Both the position numbers and the translations under genes were made by a program. From Emydura subglobosa (lineage: Eukaryota > Chordata > Testudines > Chelidae): 64,000 nt of DNA. The notes under the pieces were generated by a model. It did no database searches and was not told the DNA's origin. It worked only from the letters and a program-made list of their open reading frames with translations. Position 1 is the stretch's first letter. Every line of letters starts with the position of its first letter. Positions 11,117 through 24,050 of this stretch are shown piece by piece. The stretch lies in contig ML679959.1 in the NCBI GenBank assembly GCA_007922225.1, forward strand, positions 24,568,959 through 24,632,958, in the 5' to 3' direction.

Positions 11117-12944
11117 CATGCTCTCCTAGGAGCCAGACCCGCTTCCCAGCCCGGCGCGGGTACAGTTACACACTGGCCTAATGGGAAGCAGATGCGCTGG
11201 AGACAGGGCGCGAGGACAGAAGCGATGTCCGGAAGAGCACAGGAGCCCTGGTCACATCCTCCTGCAGAATCAAACCCAGATGGGCCAGGGCAGGGGCCAG
11301 GACAGGGGCTGGAGGAGCAGCAGCCGGGGGAGGGGAGGGGGGCAGAACCAGAGCTAGAGGGGCCAGGAGGGGGCACAGGACTCAAAGTGGGGATAGGACG
11401 GGGCCAAGGCTGGAGAGGAAGCCAGGGCCAGAAAAGCGGCCAGAGCAGCAGCCCAGGGGCTCATTCTCCTCTGCCCCGAGCCGCAGGGAGAGGAGCTGAG
11501 CGGGCCCGGGCCGGAGGCAGCGCAGAGTTGCAGGACAGAGAGGCACTAGGGCTCGTACCCCGCTCAGTGCCGGGCACTCACCAACCAGCAGCTCCGATCT
11601 AGCTGGAAGCCCGCACAGAGCCTAGCGTGCCTTCCTCCCCCAGGCCTGGGTGAGGGGGTGGGCCGGGCCCCTGGTAGGGTCACTAGACCCACGCCCCAGG
11701 CTGATCTCTGGCAAGGAGTCCCTGCGCCTCTTGCCCCCAGCGCCCCCACGGCTGAGCCAGGCCTCTCTGTCTTGGAGGGCTGGGGATGGAGCTCCTTGCA
11801 GAGCCCCGAGCGATCTGCTCCCATCGGCCTCTGCTCCGTGTTGGGTGAGCTGCAGCCTTCGCTCCTCGCCTGTCTTTGCCCCCAGGCAGAGAGAGTCCTG
11901 GCCACAGGGACCAAGGGCCGGGTCTCCGTGGCAAGGCCTCGCTGGAGAGGAGAGGGCACGGTCTCCTGCCTGTGGCTGCGGGTCGCTGGGCATCCCTGCC
12001 ACAGCGTGCGCATCAGGGAGCAGCCAGGATCCTGGGCACGGCCTAGCCGGACGCCCGCACGCCCTGGGTACGTGCGTGCGGGGTGAGCTGCCTCTGCCCA
12101 TCTGCGTCACCTCTGCCTTGCCCGCACTCAGCCAGCTGCTCCTCATCCCCCTGCCGGGTGATGGGGGCAGCACTGGCTGAGGCGTGGATAAAGGGCCCCG
12201 AGTGCCGGGGTCCCGGGGCAGCCTCCCATCTGCATTGACAAGGAGGCTGGCCCTGGGATCCCCATTTGGGTTCCGCCCGCAAGGAGACGGGCAGAGTCCC
12301 ATGCCTGGGCTGGAGAAGGGACCAGAGCACTGCCGAGCTGCTACCCCCACCAGCCCCGTCCCCCAGCACGGTCCTCGGCCCCGCGCTGCCGGGGACGCTG
12401 GGTCAGCAGCATCAGAGGTGCCTGCAGGGCCAAGCAGCAGGACGGTGGGCTCCGTTCTGTGCGTGCCCCTGAAGACATGGCCCCCGGTTCCCCCCGGCCT
12501 CCCCTGGCTGTGGAGTGTGAAGGGACTGGGTGCTGGCGGGAGCCCAGGTACCCCCCTCTCTGCTGGGTGCGTGCAGAGAAGGAGGCTGGAGGCAGAGGAC
12601 GGTAGCCGAGATCGCCGGCTCACATCAAGGAGCAGAGGGAGCCCCCCAGGGCAGGGCCGCCCCTGTGCAGCCCTGGAGCAATTCCGGGCACAGTTTGCAG
12701 GGACCCCCTAACACTGATGGGGGAGCAGGTTGGTGCAAGGGGAGCCTGGGGCCTCCAGGGGGTGCAGCCCAGGACTGCAGGAAGGTGCTGCCTGGTCCCC
12801 CCTTCACCCCAGGGTGGGCGGGAAGGGGCCCTGCCAAGGACGCCCTTGGATCCTGGCTGCCGCCTCGCGGGGGCGTGACACGGCCCCAGTCGGCGCGCGG
12901 GGCCCCGCGCAGGGCTTGTGATCGGTGGCTTGGCTGCGAGTCAG

Positions 12945-13025
12945 GCAGCTTCCACCAAAGGACTCAGTCACCGGCAAAGAGGATTAATTAACGTTTCCTT
13001 CTTAATCAGGCACTTTCCTGCCTGG
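12945..13025. other. Candidate conserved non-coding element
   Basis: AAAGAGGATTAATTAACGTT and TCCTTCTTAATCAGGCAC give several homeodomain cores (TTAATTAA, TTAATC) in 40 bp. Confidence -1.
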
Positions 13026-13284
13026 CTCCAATCCGAGCTCCCTGGGACCAGCCAGCTCCGCGAATGCCCACAGAGCTGTGACGCGCTGGCCAGGCCTGGC
13101 GCTAAGCCCCGCTCGCCCCAGGACACCGGGGCACATGCCATGCGGTGCCACCACCTCCCGACCCCCAGCCCTAGGGGGGTGCTGCTGACGTATTGCTGGA
13201 GCCGTGCTGCCATCTGGACTCCATCCTCTGCGAGTGGCGAGGGCGTTTGTGGGCACCCCCGGCCCCAGAGTTCCCCGCAGAGGG

Positions 13285-13350
13285 CAGCTGGCTTGGTAAT
13301 TACCAATTAAATCAGAAAACCAAAACCTCCAGCCACATCTGAGCTCCACA
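13285..13350. other. Candidate conserved element with a perfect 14-bp palindrome
   Basis: TTGGTAATTACCAA (13,293-13,306) is perfectly palindromic and centred on TAATTA; ATTAAATCAG follows. Such symmetric TAATTA sites suit homeodomain dimers. Confidence -1.
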
Positions 13351-15554
13351 CACCTTTACTGACAGTAGCAAATTCCTGCTCTGGGCACCGGTCCAGTGCA
13401 GGGGGGTGGAAAGGACTGGGGGACTCAGCCTGGGAATTCTAAGGGGTTATGGGGCCAGGAGAATCTCCCCCATAACCCCACCCAGGTCCACACTCCAGAC
13501 ACCCTGGGGAAGGCATCACAGGAGACAAAGCTGCTGCCATGGCAAGCAGGATCTGTGCCAACCCCGGGAATGGACCGAAAGGTGCCTCACCCGCAGGGCC
13601 GGGGCATGAACGCGCAGCCGGTTTTCCGAAGACCCCGCTGGACGCCGACCGAGCTGTCTCCGCCGTGCAAGCCCACTCGGGGTGCCCACGGGGCTGAGTT
13701 TGCAGGAGCCTGCCCGGCCCCCGGGGCACAACTGGGAGCTAGCGCCGCTCATCCTGCTTTCACACCCCTGCCTTTCTCCCCAGCCAACCGCCCTGTGCCT
13801 CTTCTGTGCCGCCTGCAGGTCTCCGTGGGCCCGTGACTCGACCCCGACGCAGCTGTCGGTCACCCCAGCGTCGGAAAGGCTGCGGACGCCCTTGGCGGGA
13901 CGGAGGGAGCTAAGGAATCAGCCAGGGACTGAGCGTCTCCCTTGCGAGGGCTCCGTGCGGGTTGGAACGGATCGTTCTGCTGAGCCACCTGGGGACAGAG
14001 CACAACTCAGGTGCAGGGACAGATTGGCCAGGCCAGAGATCAGCCAGAACTGAGAGTTTTCAGGAAGAAAGGGGCTGGCAAGACCCACCACTCCTGATCT
14101 TGAGCTCTTTCCCTTTGATTCTCGCACATCAACTTCCCCATGGCCTCCATGCCAAGGTAGCCGGGCTGTGTGTCACTCACCAACCGAATCAACAAATCAC
14201 TAGCCCCGGCCGGGACATTAGCACCCCGGAGGCTACTGGCCAGACATGCGCTTGCTTTCCAGCTCTGTCCCGTCTCTCTCGCAGTCCAGGCTTACCTCGG
14301 TCCTAGAAGGCCATGGCGAGGGTGCGGCACCAAAGCCAGAAGGGCCGAGGGAGAACATAAGTGACGCCTTAGGGAGTTGCGGTGACCATGATCTTTGGGG
14401 ATGCCCTGCCAAGCCAGCTGGCCTCCCCTGGTTCTGATACTCCCCGGAGCACTGAGAAAACGTCTTACCCCATGCAGTCACCCAGAGCATCACCCTCCGG
14501 CCCTGGCGAGGCTGCAGCTGGGTTCCTGAGCTGTTTGCTTTCAGCGCCGCGTCCCCTAGGTACCGGGCAGTTCCCACAGCACCTGACCAGCGGCTGGCTG
14601 GAGCGTGGCCGATGCAGGAGTTCGATGCTGGCATCCGGGTAACCTCTCCTTAGCAATCCCTGGGCTGCTTCCGCCGCGCTCCCGGCTCGTTTGGCACGGG
14701 TTCAGCCACGCTAAACTTCTGACCCCAGCTGAGGAATCCAAGACCCCGCCAAGCCGGGAGAGTCCGCCACACACAGCCCTGGATTTATAGCCTCTGAAAT
14801 CTCCACGCAGGCTGATGTCGCTGTGAGTCCCTGGCGTGGTGGCAGCAATACATGCACTAGCAGATGGACGGCAAAACCACCTCGACTGCAGCTGTGCCAA
14901 GTCCCTCCCAACCTTCCGGCCGGTGCCCGGTGGTGCTACCCGCCCTGCCCTCCAGAATCTGGGTCAGCCGCCCAGGTCCACGCCATGCCTTTCATGCCAC
15001 CTGCTTCTCCAGTGCAATTGGAAGGTCCTCTCTGCAGCTTGCCTGCTTCATTCCCCTCCCAACCCATAGAGGGTTGGCTGGATCTTCTCAAGGACGGCCC
15101 AGCCTGCATGCCAGAGCCACGATCGCAGGCACGGGCTCCCCAGGACGCCGGCGGGAGCTCGCAGGGAGAGCTTGCTCTGAACCATGCACTGGACCCGACA
15201 GCCATGGCGCTGCAGCGCCTGTGCCCACTGCCAGCCCAGGCACCAGGGAGTCAAGCTGAGCCTCTGCCAAGGCCCCGATGCAGAGAGCACGTGCCAGCTC
15301 GCTCCCTCGCCCTGCTGCAGGGAGAGCCGTCGCTGTGTCCAGCCCGTGACCCATTTCCCCCATTTCCCCCAGCTCTCTGCCAGCCACGTTCCTCGGCTAC
15401 AGACTGTGGGATGGGTCCTTCTCCTGCATCTCTGAGGCAGCTGGAGTCTCCCTGGGACACCAGCCCCTTGGGAGCAGGTGTGTTCGGGCCCCCCAGCCCT
15501 GCTGTGTTATTCTGTAGCCTCTGTAGGGCTGTAGCGTCCAGGAGCCCCAGCCAT

Positions 15555-15655
15555 AGTTGAGGACCCCACTGTGCTTGGTGCTGTACGAACGCAGAGCAAA
15601 AAGACAGGCCCTGCCCCAAAGAGCTGGAAATCTCAGGCCAAGACAAGCGATGCCG
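15555..15655 (+). repeat. Interspersed repeat fragment
   Basis: CACTGTGCTTGGTGCTGTAC, GCAGAGCAAAAAGACAGGCC, CTGCCCCAAAGAGCTGGAAA. A family recurrent in turtle genomes; type uncertain. Confidence -1.
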
Positions 15656-16284
15656 GATGAATACGGCCGGCTGGACGGGGCAGGCGAGGGAATCAATGAG
15701 CGGCCGAAGTGTCGGCACAGCAGGCTAGCCAGCGTGAGGTGCTGGGCAAGGAGAGTTTGCAGGAGGGCTCTGGAGGGGGCGGGGGCTTGGCGGGTGTTTG
15801 CGGGGAGCTGCGTGGCCATCGCGGCAGTGTTGGGGGAGGTCCCCAGAAGCAGGGTAACAGGCTCACATGCCATAAGGCACCCGTCAGCCGCCCCAGCCGG
15901 GACACAGACCTTGTGCGTGACAGCCCGGTTCCAGAGCAGACACAGGGCATGGCAGCAGGCCGGGCCCTCCTGTTGTCCCCTGTGCCCGGGTGCTGCCCTT
16001 GGCTCTGCATAAGACAGGATAGCGCCCGTGGATGTCCTGACCCCCCTGGTATAACCCAGGCCACCCGGGCGACATTTCTGATGGGAGCCCCCGACACGGC
16101 AAAGCCTCGGGAACGTAGGAGAGTTTAACTAACTAATCAGAGTGCTGAGAGCTGGGGGCTGCGGGTCGGGAGCGAGGGGCGTCAGCAGAGCCGTGTGTCG
16201 GGCAGCCCCGGGCTGGCAGTGCACAGGGGTTCTGTGGCCGGGTCTGTGACCCTTGGCAGCGCTGAGGGGGTGAAGCCCACACAG

Positions 16285-16345
16285 AGCTCTTGGCTGCATC
16301 ATCAATCATTTACCCTGAGTGTTCGCGGGCACCAAAGTGCAGAGG
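16285..16345. other. Weak candidate conserved element
   Basis: TGCATCATCAATCATTTACC, an ATCAATCA (PBX-like) word in an AT-rich patch. Low support. Confidence -1.
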
Positions 16346-18384
16346 AATGCCGAGAAATCGCTGCCGGCTCCCCGGGGATGCTGTGCGGGGTCAGAGCCGG
16401 TGGCGGTACCCGTGGCCTGGGGGGGGCGCCGCAGGCACCCGCTGACCCCGGCAGTTTGCAGAGAGGGCGCTAATGAAAACCCAGCCTGTGCCCTCGAGTC
16501 ACCCCGTGCGAGGTGGGCGGGGACGGCGGGCGAGGCCAGGAGCCGTGCAGCAGCCAGAGCCTCGTGTGCGAGCAGGGTGCGGGGGAGAGCTGGCGCCACG
16601 GCTGGTTGAGAGCACGCAGCTCAGAACTGCAGCCTGACCGGGGGGGGGGGGGGGTCCCCTGGAACGTGGGGGCCCCCACCCCCGGGGCAACTGGTGAGTA
16701 CAGTTCAGGGGGCGGGGCCCAGAGACAAAGGGGGCATGGGGCGGGATCAGGCCCATGGCAGGGGAGGCACCAGCTCGCAACAGCCTGGAACGGGAATTCC
16801 TAATCCTGGGAACCCAGATTCTCAGTTACTGTCATCCTGGCAGGGGCCAGAAACAACCCTGGGAGCTGCTCCCATCACAGGAGGGCCCCAACAGGGCCGG
16901 GGCTATGTGGAGCTGCCCCATGCTCTCACCAGGTGAGATCTATCCAAACCAGCCCAATTTCTGCCTTGCTTTGGCCTGGCAGTTCCCTCGCCAGAGAACG
17001 GGCACCCCAGGGAAACTCACCATCCACTTGCAGACAATTCGCCGGCAGGCACGGGGAAGAATCACGCTTCCACCCCAGTTCCCAAGTGGGTGGGGGCGTC
17101 AGGAACCAGCTCAGCCATGCCTGGACGCAGCGGGGTGGCAGTGGGGGAGAAGGTTCACAGGCACCAGAAGGGTACGGGGCCCTTTGGAAAGGGCATGGAG
17201 CCTGGGTTCACTGTAGAAGACCCGGCACAGCCTGCTGGGGGGGGAGAGAGGTTTTCAGGGCTTACACACAGCCTGGAAGGGCTAGTGATGGTCAGTGAAG
17301 AGGCCAGCGCTGACACCGCTTGGCTTTTCCTCTGTCACATGCAGAATTCTCTCCCCTCCTTGCCACACACACCCCAGACTCAGCTGCATTCTTCACTGGG
17401 AGAGCTGCAGCCAGGGTCTAGATGGGCCTTTCCACCCCCAGGGAGCAGGCTCTTGCTGAAATGCCTGGAGACGCTGGATCTGCCTGTTATCTGAGAACAG
17501 GGGAGAGGACACAAGTGAGGCCGGTGGGCCCCCAAGGCACCACGGCGGAGGAAAGAGGGCGGGGCAGGGCTGTGACCAAGGCTGGCAAAGTGACTCCCGG
17601 ATCTTGGTGACGCACTCTTCCAGGGTGTGGTTATTCTTCCCGTTGTAAAGTGTTCGAGTCCAGCAGGAGCCGGAAGGGCTGTGAGCACCCAGGATAGACC
17701 CACGGAGACTCTGAAAAGCAAGGACGTCCCCCCCGATACGCTGGGCAGCCCCCCAGCCTGGCTTCTCCCAGACAGATGTTTCTACTTGGCTCCTGGCAGC
17801 ACAAGCAGAGAAAGTTTCTTGGCTGGGGCTGCAGCGTTCACGCAGCCCTGTCCCTCCCCAGCTCCCCGGCGCTGGCCCAGGTTCCTAGCCGGAGTACAAA
17901 CATTCTCCTTCCCCCTTGGAGAAAGGCTCCAGCTGGGGAAAGCAGTGGCCGCCAGGGCCCCGGGCCACATTTGAGGGCTGGAAAGGCTTCGGAAACATTC
18001 ATGCCTGTCAGATGGCAGCTTCCCAGCTCCGCGCTGTTCCGCCGCGGCCCCGCAGCGGCGCTGGCTGAAGGCGCGGGGGCCTGGGAACCAGATCCACAGG
18101 GACAGCTCCTTCCTGAGCCCTGGCACGTGCCAGCTGGAAACGCCCGGCCCTGCTTGGGAGGGTTTGGAGCGCCAGGAGCCAGAGGCACCGGGCTGAAAGT
18201 GCAAGAGCCAGCTGGCAATTCCTCAGAGCAGGGGCCAAGGGTTGGGTCCCCTCCCTGTGCTTGGTTAGCTCATCCCCTTCCCAACAAACCCCCACCCCAT
18301 CCTCGCACCCGTGGGCCATCTGACATCACCACCTCGCTCGCTCCGCTTTGCAGGATGCCTTGTCCTTGCCCTGGCTCCTCTATT

Positions 18385-18515
18385 GAGCATATAAGCTATT
18401 TGGGGCCGAGACTGTCGCTGCTCTGGATTTGTACAGCGCCTAGCGCGCTGGGGTCCTGCTCCAGCTCGGTCCCTTGACCCGGGCATAACCAACACGATTA
18501 ATAATCATCATAAAG
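18385..18515 (+). repeat. Interspersed repeat, MIR/SINE-like tail
   Basis: GCTATTTGGGGCCGAGACTG, TTGTACAGCGCCTAGCGCGC, GCTCGGTCCC and ATTAATAATCATCATAA. Same family as 44,125-44,236. Confidence -1.
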
Positions 18516-21500
18516 GTGCCCCAGGAGGGGGAGCAGCCTGCAGGCAGGTGGGGAAGTGGAGGAAGCTACTGCCAAGGCTACCAGCAGCAAAGGGCAGGTC
18601 GTGCTGCCAGAAGGGCTCAGGGGAAGAACTTGGGACTGTCAGAGACACAATGGGGGTGCAGGGCCAGGAGGGTAGCGGCAGGCTCTCTGTTGAGGAGGCA
18701 CCTCCGATGCCCCTTTCAGCCTCTCTAAGCCCAGGAGCGGGGCAGACGCTTGCCAGCTCTGAGCGGCACCCAATCCGAAACGGAGACACGCAAACGGGTC
18801 TGATGAGCAGCGACAGGGGCAAGTGCCGGGGACGCCCGGCTGCCAGCTCCACTCTGGAGAGGGAGCCTCAAGTTCTGGCTAGCCCAAGCCGGGGACATCG
18901 GGACCAGAGATGCCCTCGGGTCCCAGCCAGGCCCTGCCCGGGGGAGAGGGCAGAGGCGAGTGTCTTCTCCAGGGCTTTGGGCTGTGTAGCCTGGTGCGTG
19001 GCACAGAGCCTCGGCAGCCGGCCAGGCTCCCTTACGTCCCACAGCTAGGGGTGCCCAGACCCAGCTCGGGCAAGTGGGAAAGGGAGGCGTAGCCCCGAGG
19101 CCCTTCACCAAACAGGCTGCGCTGGGCGGGAGAAGCCAGGGCCCCTGGGTGGTGGGTGCTGGGGAGCCCGCTGGGGCGAGGTCACGGGCTGGTCTAGCTC
19201 GCTCTCTGATTCCCCAGCTGCCCGCTCTGGCTGCCCCCCTCTTCCCAGCACACGCGGTGACCCGGCGGGCAGAGCCGGTGGGTCACCTGGGGACGCAGAG
19301 CCACGAGCGTGGAGTTCACATTTCCCAAGGCCAGGCCGTGTTTCTTCGCAGGGCACCCAGCCGGAGCGACGGCAGGGGGGAAAGGGGTTAACAGCTCCCC
19401 CACATCTCACTGGGGCCCACAGGCCAATACCACCCGGAGAGGCTGGGCTCGGCTGGCACCGTCACCCCCACCCAGCCCCCCCACTCCCCACCGGTAAGGG
19501 AACGTGACCGACGCCTGGGGCGGACGGGCACCGGGGACTCGGGTCGTCAGCGCTCATTTGGGCAAGACTCACCCAGATCTCCCTAGCCTCTTCTGCTCCA
19601 CGTCCCGCTCCGGGCGCAGCAGCCCCAGGGCCGCCCCCAAAAGCCCCGGCAGGGTGGAGCCCTGAGACCCTGAGGGCGGATACCAGGGGTGAGGTAGGTT
19701 CCCGTGTGCCCCACACACCAGGCCCCTGCACGTCCAGCAACAGGCAGCCCGCAGCATGGGCAGCGCTGGCGCGTAAGGGGCAGTACCAGGTGGGCAGGGA
19801 GCTGCATGGTCCCCCAGGCATCTCGGGCCAGCCCTGCCCCCCGTCCCGCTCTCTCACCCAGCACCCCAAGGGGGCTGGTGCTACCCCCTTTATCCAGAGG
19901 CCTGCCTGCCCCCAAGGGCCCCCCCGTCCCCTCTCCTGCATGGCAGAGTCCCTGTAACCCCGACAAGGCTGGGCCCAGGATCCCTGGGGGGGGCTCGACC
20001 CCCAATTTTGCCATGCTCACTTAGGACAGGGCCTTGGCCCCACTCCGGGGTGCTCTCTCCTCACTGGGCATTGCTATCCCAGTCCTGGGCTCCCCCCTGG
20101 CTGTGCCAGTGCCCCTCACTCCCGACCCACAGTGCCCCCAGTTCCCAAGCAGCTGACTCCTGTCCCTTCCCTCTCCCTCTGCTGTCTGCGTTGCCGCGTG
20201 GCTGACATATGGCCGTGGCAGGGCCTGTTCGGCTGCATGAATGTCACTGCTCCGACAAATGGCCCTGCTCAGCCTTGCGCGGACACAGTGACAGCGGGAG
20301 GGCATTAGCCAAACGGGAAACAAACTAGCCCCCGCCCTCAGAAGCTGTTCCCAGCGCCGCAGAGGGCCGTAACGACCCAAGCGAACCCATAAATCCCGGG
20401 CAGGCTGCGGCTGCCTGGGCCACGCCAGATGGGGCTGCCTCCTCCCCCAGCCCTTTAGCAAGATGAGCCGGTTTATCAAGGCTGCTCTGCTCTAGCCCCC
20501 ACGCGCCAGGCAGCCAGTCCCTCCACAGCCCCCCTTTCTCAGCCCAGAAGTTGGGGGGGGTCAGTCCCACCCACCCTGCCACTGCCAGCCGGTCAGCATG
20601 GCCTCCCTTAACCACACGCTGCACTGCAGTGTCCCCGGGGGTGGGGGGTGGCAGGGCTGGAGACGGAGACACCCCTCTGGGTCCATCCAGCCCAACCCTG
20701 CTGGGAGGGCATGAAGAGCCTGGCATCCTCCGGCGCTTTGCCCAGGCAAACTTTAAACATCCCAGGTGGCAGGGCTCCCTGCCCTACCCTGGGGGACAAT
20801 TCCCGGCCAGATCCAACACCCCATTGAGCCATTTTTCCTGATAGTCCATCTAAACTTCCCCCTTGGTTTCACCCCAGCGCTGCCTCTCCCTGCCCCGTGC
20901 CCACACCCTGCCCATGGCTTTGCAGGTCCCTCCCCGTTCTCGTGCAGTAGCGAGCTGGATGGACTCAGCTGTTTCATGCCTCCACCGCCCTGAGCGGCTC
21001 CGCGGAGCTTCGCTGAGCCCCACCAGCTGGTCACACTCTCTGGTGGCTGGTGTCAGGAGGCCAGGCAGGGTCTCCCCAGAGGGTTGCTTCTGCTGACCCT
21101 GGGATCTAATCCTGGGGGCAGAGCCAGTAGCCCTTTCCTCTCCCTGCCAGGGCCAAGGGGGGCTGGGACAGCCCTGCGGGCAGAAGCCCCTGCCCAGGGA
21201 CCCCAGTTCTGGGGAGGGGATTTGCAGTCCCCATGCCACACAGAGTTCCCCAGGCTCAGCTAGTGAAAGAGAAGAGCTGGCACTGCCCGTGCCGTGTCTC
21301 TGTTATGGTGGCACAGAGCAGGGCGTCCCAGAATTACAGAAGGCAGCAAGAGACGGGCATGCAGAGTTCAGGGTAGGTCCCTCCAGCTGGGAGCAGGACG
21401 TGGTCCGGGTGCCACCTTTCACACAGCTCCCTGCCACCCCTTCTGGCCCCGGGACAGGGCCCGCCAATCTGGCAAAACAGGCATTGGTGGAGAAAAGCAA

Positions 21501-23347
21501 AACACAAAGAGCTGGGGGGGGCACGTTGGCAGGGGACCGAGCGCACTGCCGGGGGGGGGCGGCCGGGGGGCACGGGGGTTCCCACGCTGAGCCGCAGCCT
21601 CAGTGCCAGCAGCGGGGGCTCATTACGGGGAACCATAAACACAGAGGTCCTGGGTCCCCGGCCCCCATGCCCTTCCAAGGTGGGATGAGCGCGGTGCCCG
21701 GCCACGGGAGCGGGTGCCAGCGCTGCCCAGCCAGGCGTGAGCAATGCCAACGGACAGCTTAATGCAGAGAGCCGCTCGGTCATGGGTGCATTTCAGGAGG
21801 CGTCAGAAGACGCGGCTGTTTACTGGCCACACGGAAAGAGCTGTAATTAGGAAGCAGAAGTGAAGAACTCACACATGCCTGTGACCTCGGGAGCCCGGCT
21901 CCCCAGGCAGGCTACGCAGCCTTTCAGCGCCACCGGGTCCTACCTCCCCCTGGGCCCAGCAGCCCTGCAGCCCCCCCTTCCCCAGAGAAGGCAAGCACGC
22001 CCACCGTCGGTCCAACAGGACACCAGGAACCATGGGGACTGAGATCCCGGGAGAGGAAAGCAGGTCCCAGCTCAGCGGCCCAGGTGTCCCACCACAGAGC
22101 CCTGGGGACTGGATGGTCGGGACCAATCCTTCCCTGGCCCCGGGCCAGGGAGATGGACCAGGTGGGATCCAGTGGGTTTTCTCAGCTCTAACCGCCCTGG
22201 TTCTCTCTCCCCTGCCTCCCCTTCTCTCTAATTCTTCCAGCTGTGTCAGGGCGGGGCTGGGGGGCTGCCCCCCGCACCAGTGGGCTACACCCTCCCAGCT
22301 TCCCCTGGATCTGCCTTGCCACTTCCAGGGACCGAGCCGGGCTGGAGGGAGCCTGGCGCAGCAAGCAAAAGGCAGAGCGCCCCGTGCCACCCACCCAGCC
22401 TCAACCTGCCACCGCCATTAAACCGAATTCGGGTCGCCGGAGGGAGGAGCGCTGTGATGGCACCTTTCAGACACCAGCCATGCTGCCGGGGCTTCCTCTC
22501 AAATCAGATCGCCTGGCCCTGGTGCTGAGCGATGGGCCCAGGCTGTTCTCCGCCCCACGCTGGGCTGGGCCCCTCTCTCCCGCCTCTCCTGCCTTCGTGC
22601 TCTTTTCTCCCCACTCCCCATGCCCGTCTGTTGGGCGACTTTCCTCTCCGGTCTCCGAGCCAGGGGATGCCAGCCAGACACTTCCACTGCCTCCTGCTCC
22701 TGTCCACAGGCACGGTCTGCTGCCCCGTATCTGTGCGCCCCCCCAGACTGGTGGGTTGTGATGCTGTCCCCGCTGCCCCTCACTCACTGGGGCTCCTTCC
22801 TTCCTCCTGTCCCCCCCAGGGCCCGGCCCATCCCAGACCGAAGGTAAGCCCGGTAGCCCGTGGCCACGGGCCTGGGCCGCAGAAGTTCAATTCCTGGCCT
22901 CCTGGTGGCCTGGGGCAAGTATTTGCAGGTGGGTTAGCGCCATCTGGGCAGCGTTCCAGGAGCATTGGGAGACCCTCAACGTGTTACGGTCTCCGGAAAC
23001 CCAGGCGGTGGTGGTGCCGCTCTCTCTCCCCCGCCGACATCCCAGCTGCACAAATAACGCAGAGAAGTGGTTTGACCTTCCTGTCTGAGCCTCGTCCCGG
23101 CGGGCTTCCATTCTGCCGGCAAGTGCCGATCCCCCAGCGTGCTCCAGTGCGCCCTGCGTGCCGTGCCCTTTCCCCGGCAAAACCGCCCCACCTGGCCTCT
23201 GCTTTTCAGCTGCAGCTCAGCACCGCGCCACCCCTTCTCCATCGCCTCAGGGACTCCTTTGGAGTCAGGGGGGTGACCCCCTCTCAGCGCTGGGGGCAGC
23301 CTGTGGTTCTCCACCCCCACCGGAGAGTTCAAAACCTCAACAGGAAT

Positions 23348-23722
23348 CAGGGCTGGATTTCCAGTCAGGCACAGCAGGCAGGTGCCTGGGGGCACCTAAA
23401 CAGTGGTGGATTACTGCACAGGCCGAGGGAGCCTGGCCCAGGGGCCCTGGCCAATTTGGGGGCCCGCGTGAGCACTGGAACTTTGGCCCCGCCCCTTGCT
23501 CCTCCTCTTCTCCTGTGGCCCCGCCCCCTGGCCAGGCTGGAAGCCGGAGCTCAGGACTGAGCCTGGCTGAACTGGTCTCCCCTGCCCACCCATGCAGAGC
23601 CAGCCCAGCCAGCCCCTCTCGCCCCAGTCACCCCCCCTTGCACAAAACACAACGGTCAGCTGTAGGAGCGGGGAGATGAAGATGCCGTGCCTAGGGGCGC
23701 GTAAGGTGTAAATCCGGCCCTG
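23348..23722. mobile_element. hAT-like non-autonomous DNA transposon, 375 bp
   Basis: Terminal inverted repeats CAGGGCTGGATTT (23,348-23,360) and AAATCCGGCCCTG (23,710-23,722) match at 12 of 13 positions. The CAGGG terminus and the flanking 8-mers ACAGGAAT and ACCGGGGT (5 of 8 identical) suit an old hAT insertion with a decayed target duplication. The interior has no transposase frame. A GGTGCCTGGGGGCACC palindrome lies near the left end. Confidence -1.
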
Positions 23723-23789
23723 ACCGGGGTCAATGCACCCGCCCGTCCTGGCAACTATCACATCATCCCCCTGGGCGGAAGACGGGCCG

Positions 23790-23860
23790 CTGGGCGCAGT
23801 CCATTCGGGTTCAAACCCTGGCCCTGCACATGCTGTGCGACTTGGGGGCAGGTTCCAGCG
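23790..23860 (+). mobile_element. tRNA-SINE head fragment
   Basis: GGGTTCAAACCCTGGCCCTG (box B) followed by TGCTGTGCGACTTGGGGGCA. It is immediately downstream of the hAT-like element. Confidence -1.
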
Positions 23861-24050
23861 GTGCCCAGCACCTCAGGTGCTCGTCAGGTGCTGAGCTTCT
23901 TTGAAAATTGGCCCAGGAGCATCCCAATAGGAGCTGCTGGGTTCTGGCATTTCTGAACCCTCCCAGCCCTTCTTTAGGGGTCTAAGTGGGTGCTGAGTGC
24001 TAGAGAGTTTAGCCCCACATCTCTGCACCCTAGGGGGTTACAGCAATCCC
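23861..24050 (+). repeat. Possible interspersed repeat
   Basis: Words such as GGTGCTGAGCTTCTTTGAAA, ATTGGCCCAGGAGC and GTCTAAGTGGGTGCTGAGTG resemble a common turtle repeat with alternating GTGCTGAG units. Assignment is tentative. Confidence -1.

Larger units (their letters stand above)
10786..23347. other. Intergenic DNA, no gene seen
   Basis: Apart from the repeats and elements listed separately, this is GC-rich DNA with long chance frames. AT-rich patches at 16,122-16,145 (GTTTAACTAACTAATCAG), 20,205-20,270 and 21,840-21,875 (GCTGTAATTAGGAAGCAG) may be further non-coding elements. No exon is supported. Confidence -1.

Noticed and set aside
22532..23560. Plus-strand open frame of about 342 codons
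   Set aside because: It runs into the hAT-like element and has no protein-like features.
23790..23860. Possible tRNA gene
   Set aside because: A box B-like word is present, but there is no complete cloverleaf or matching box A; it is a SINE remnant.
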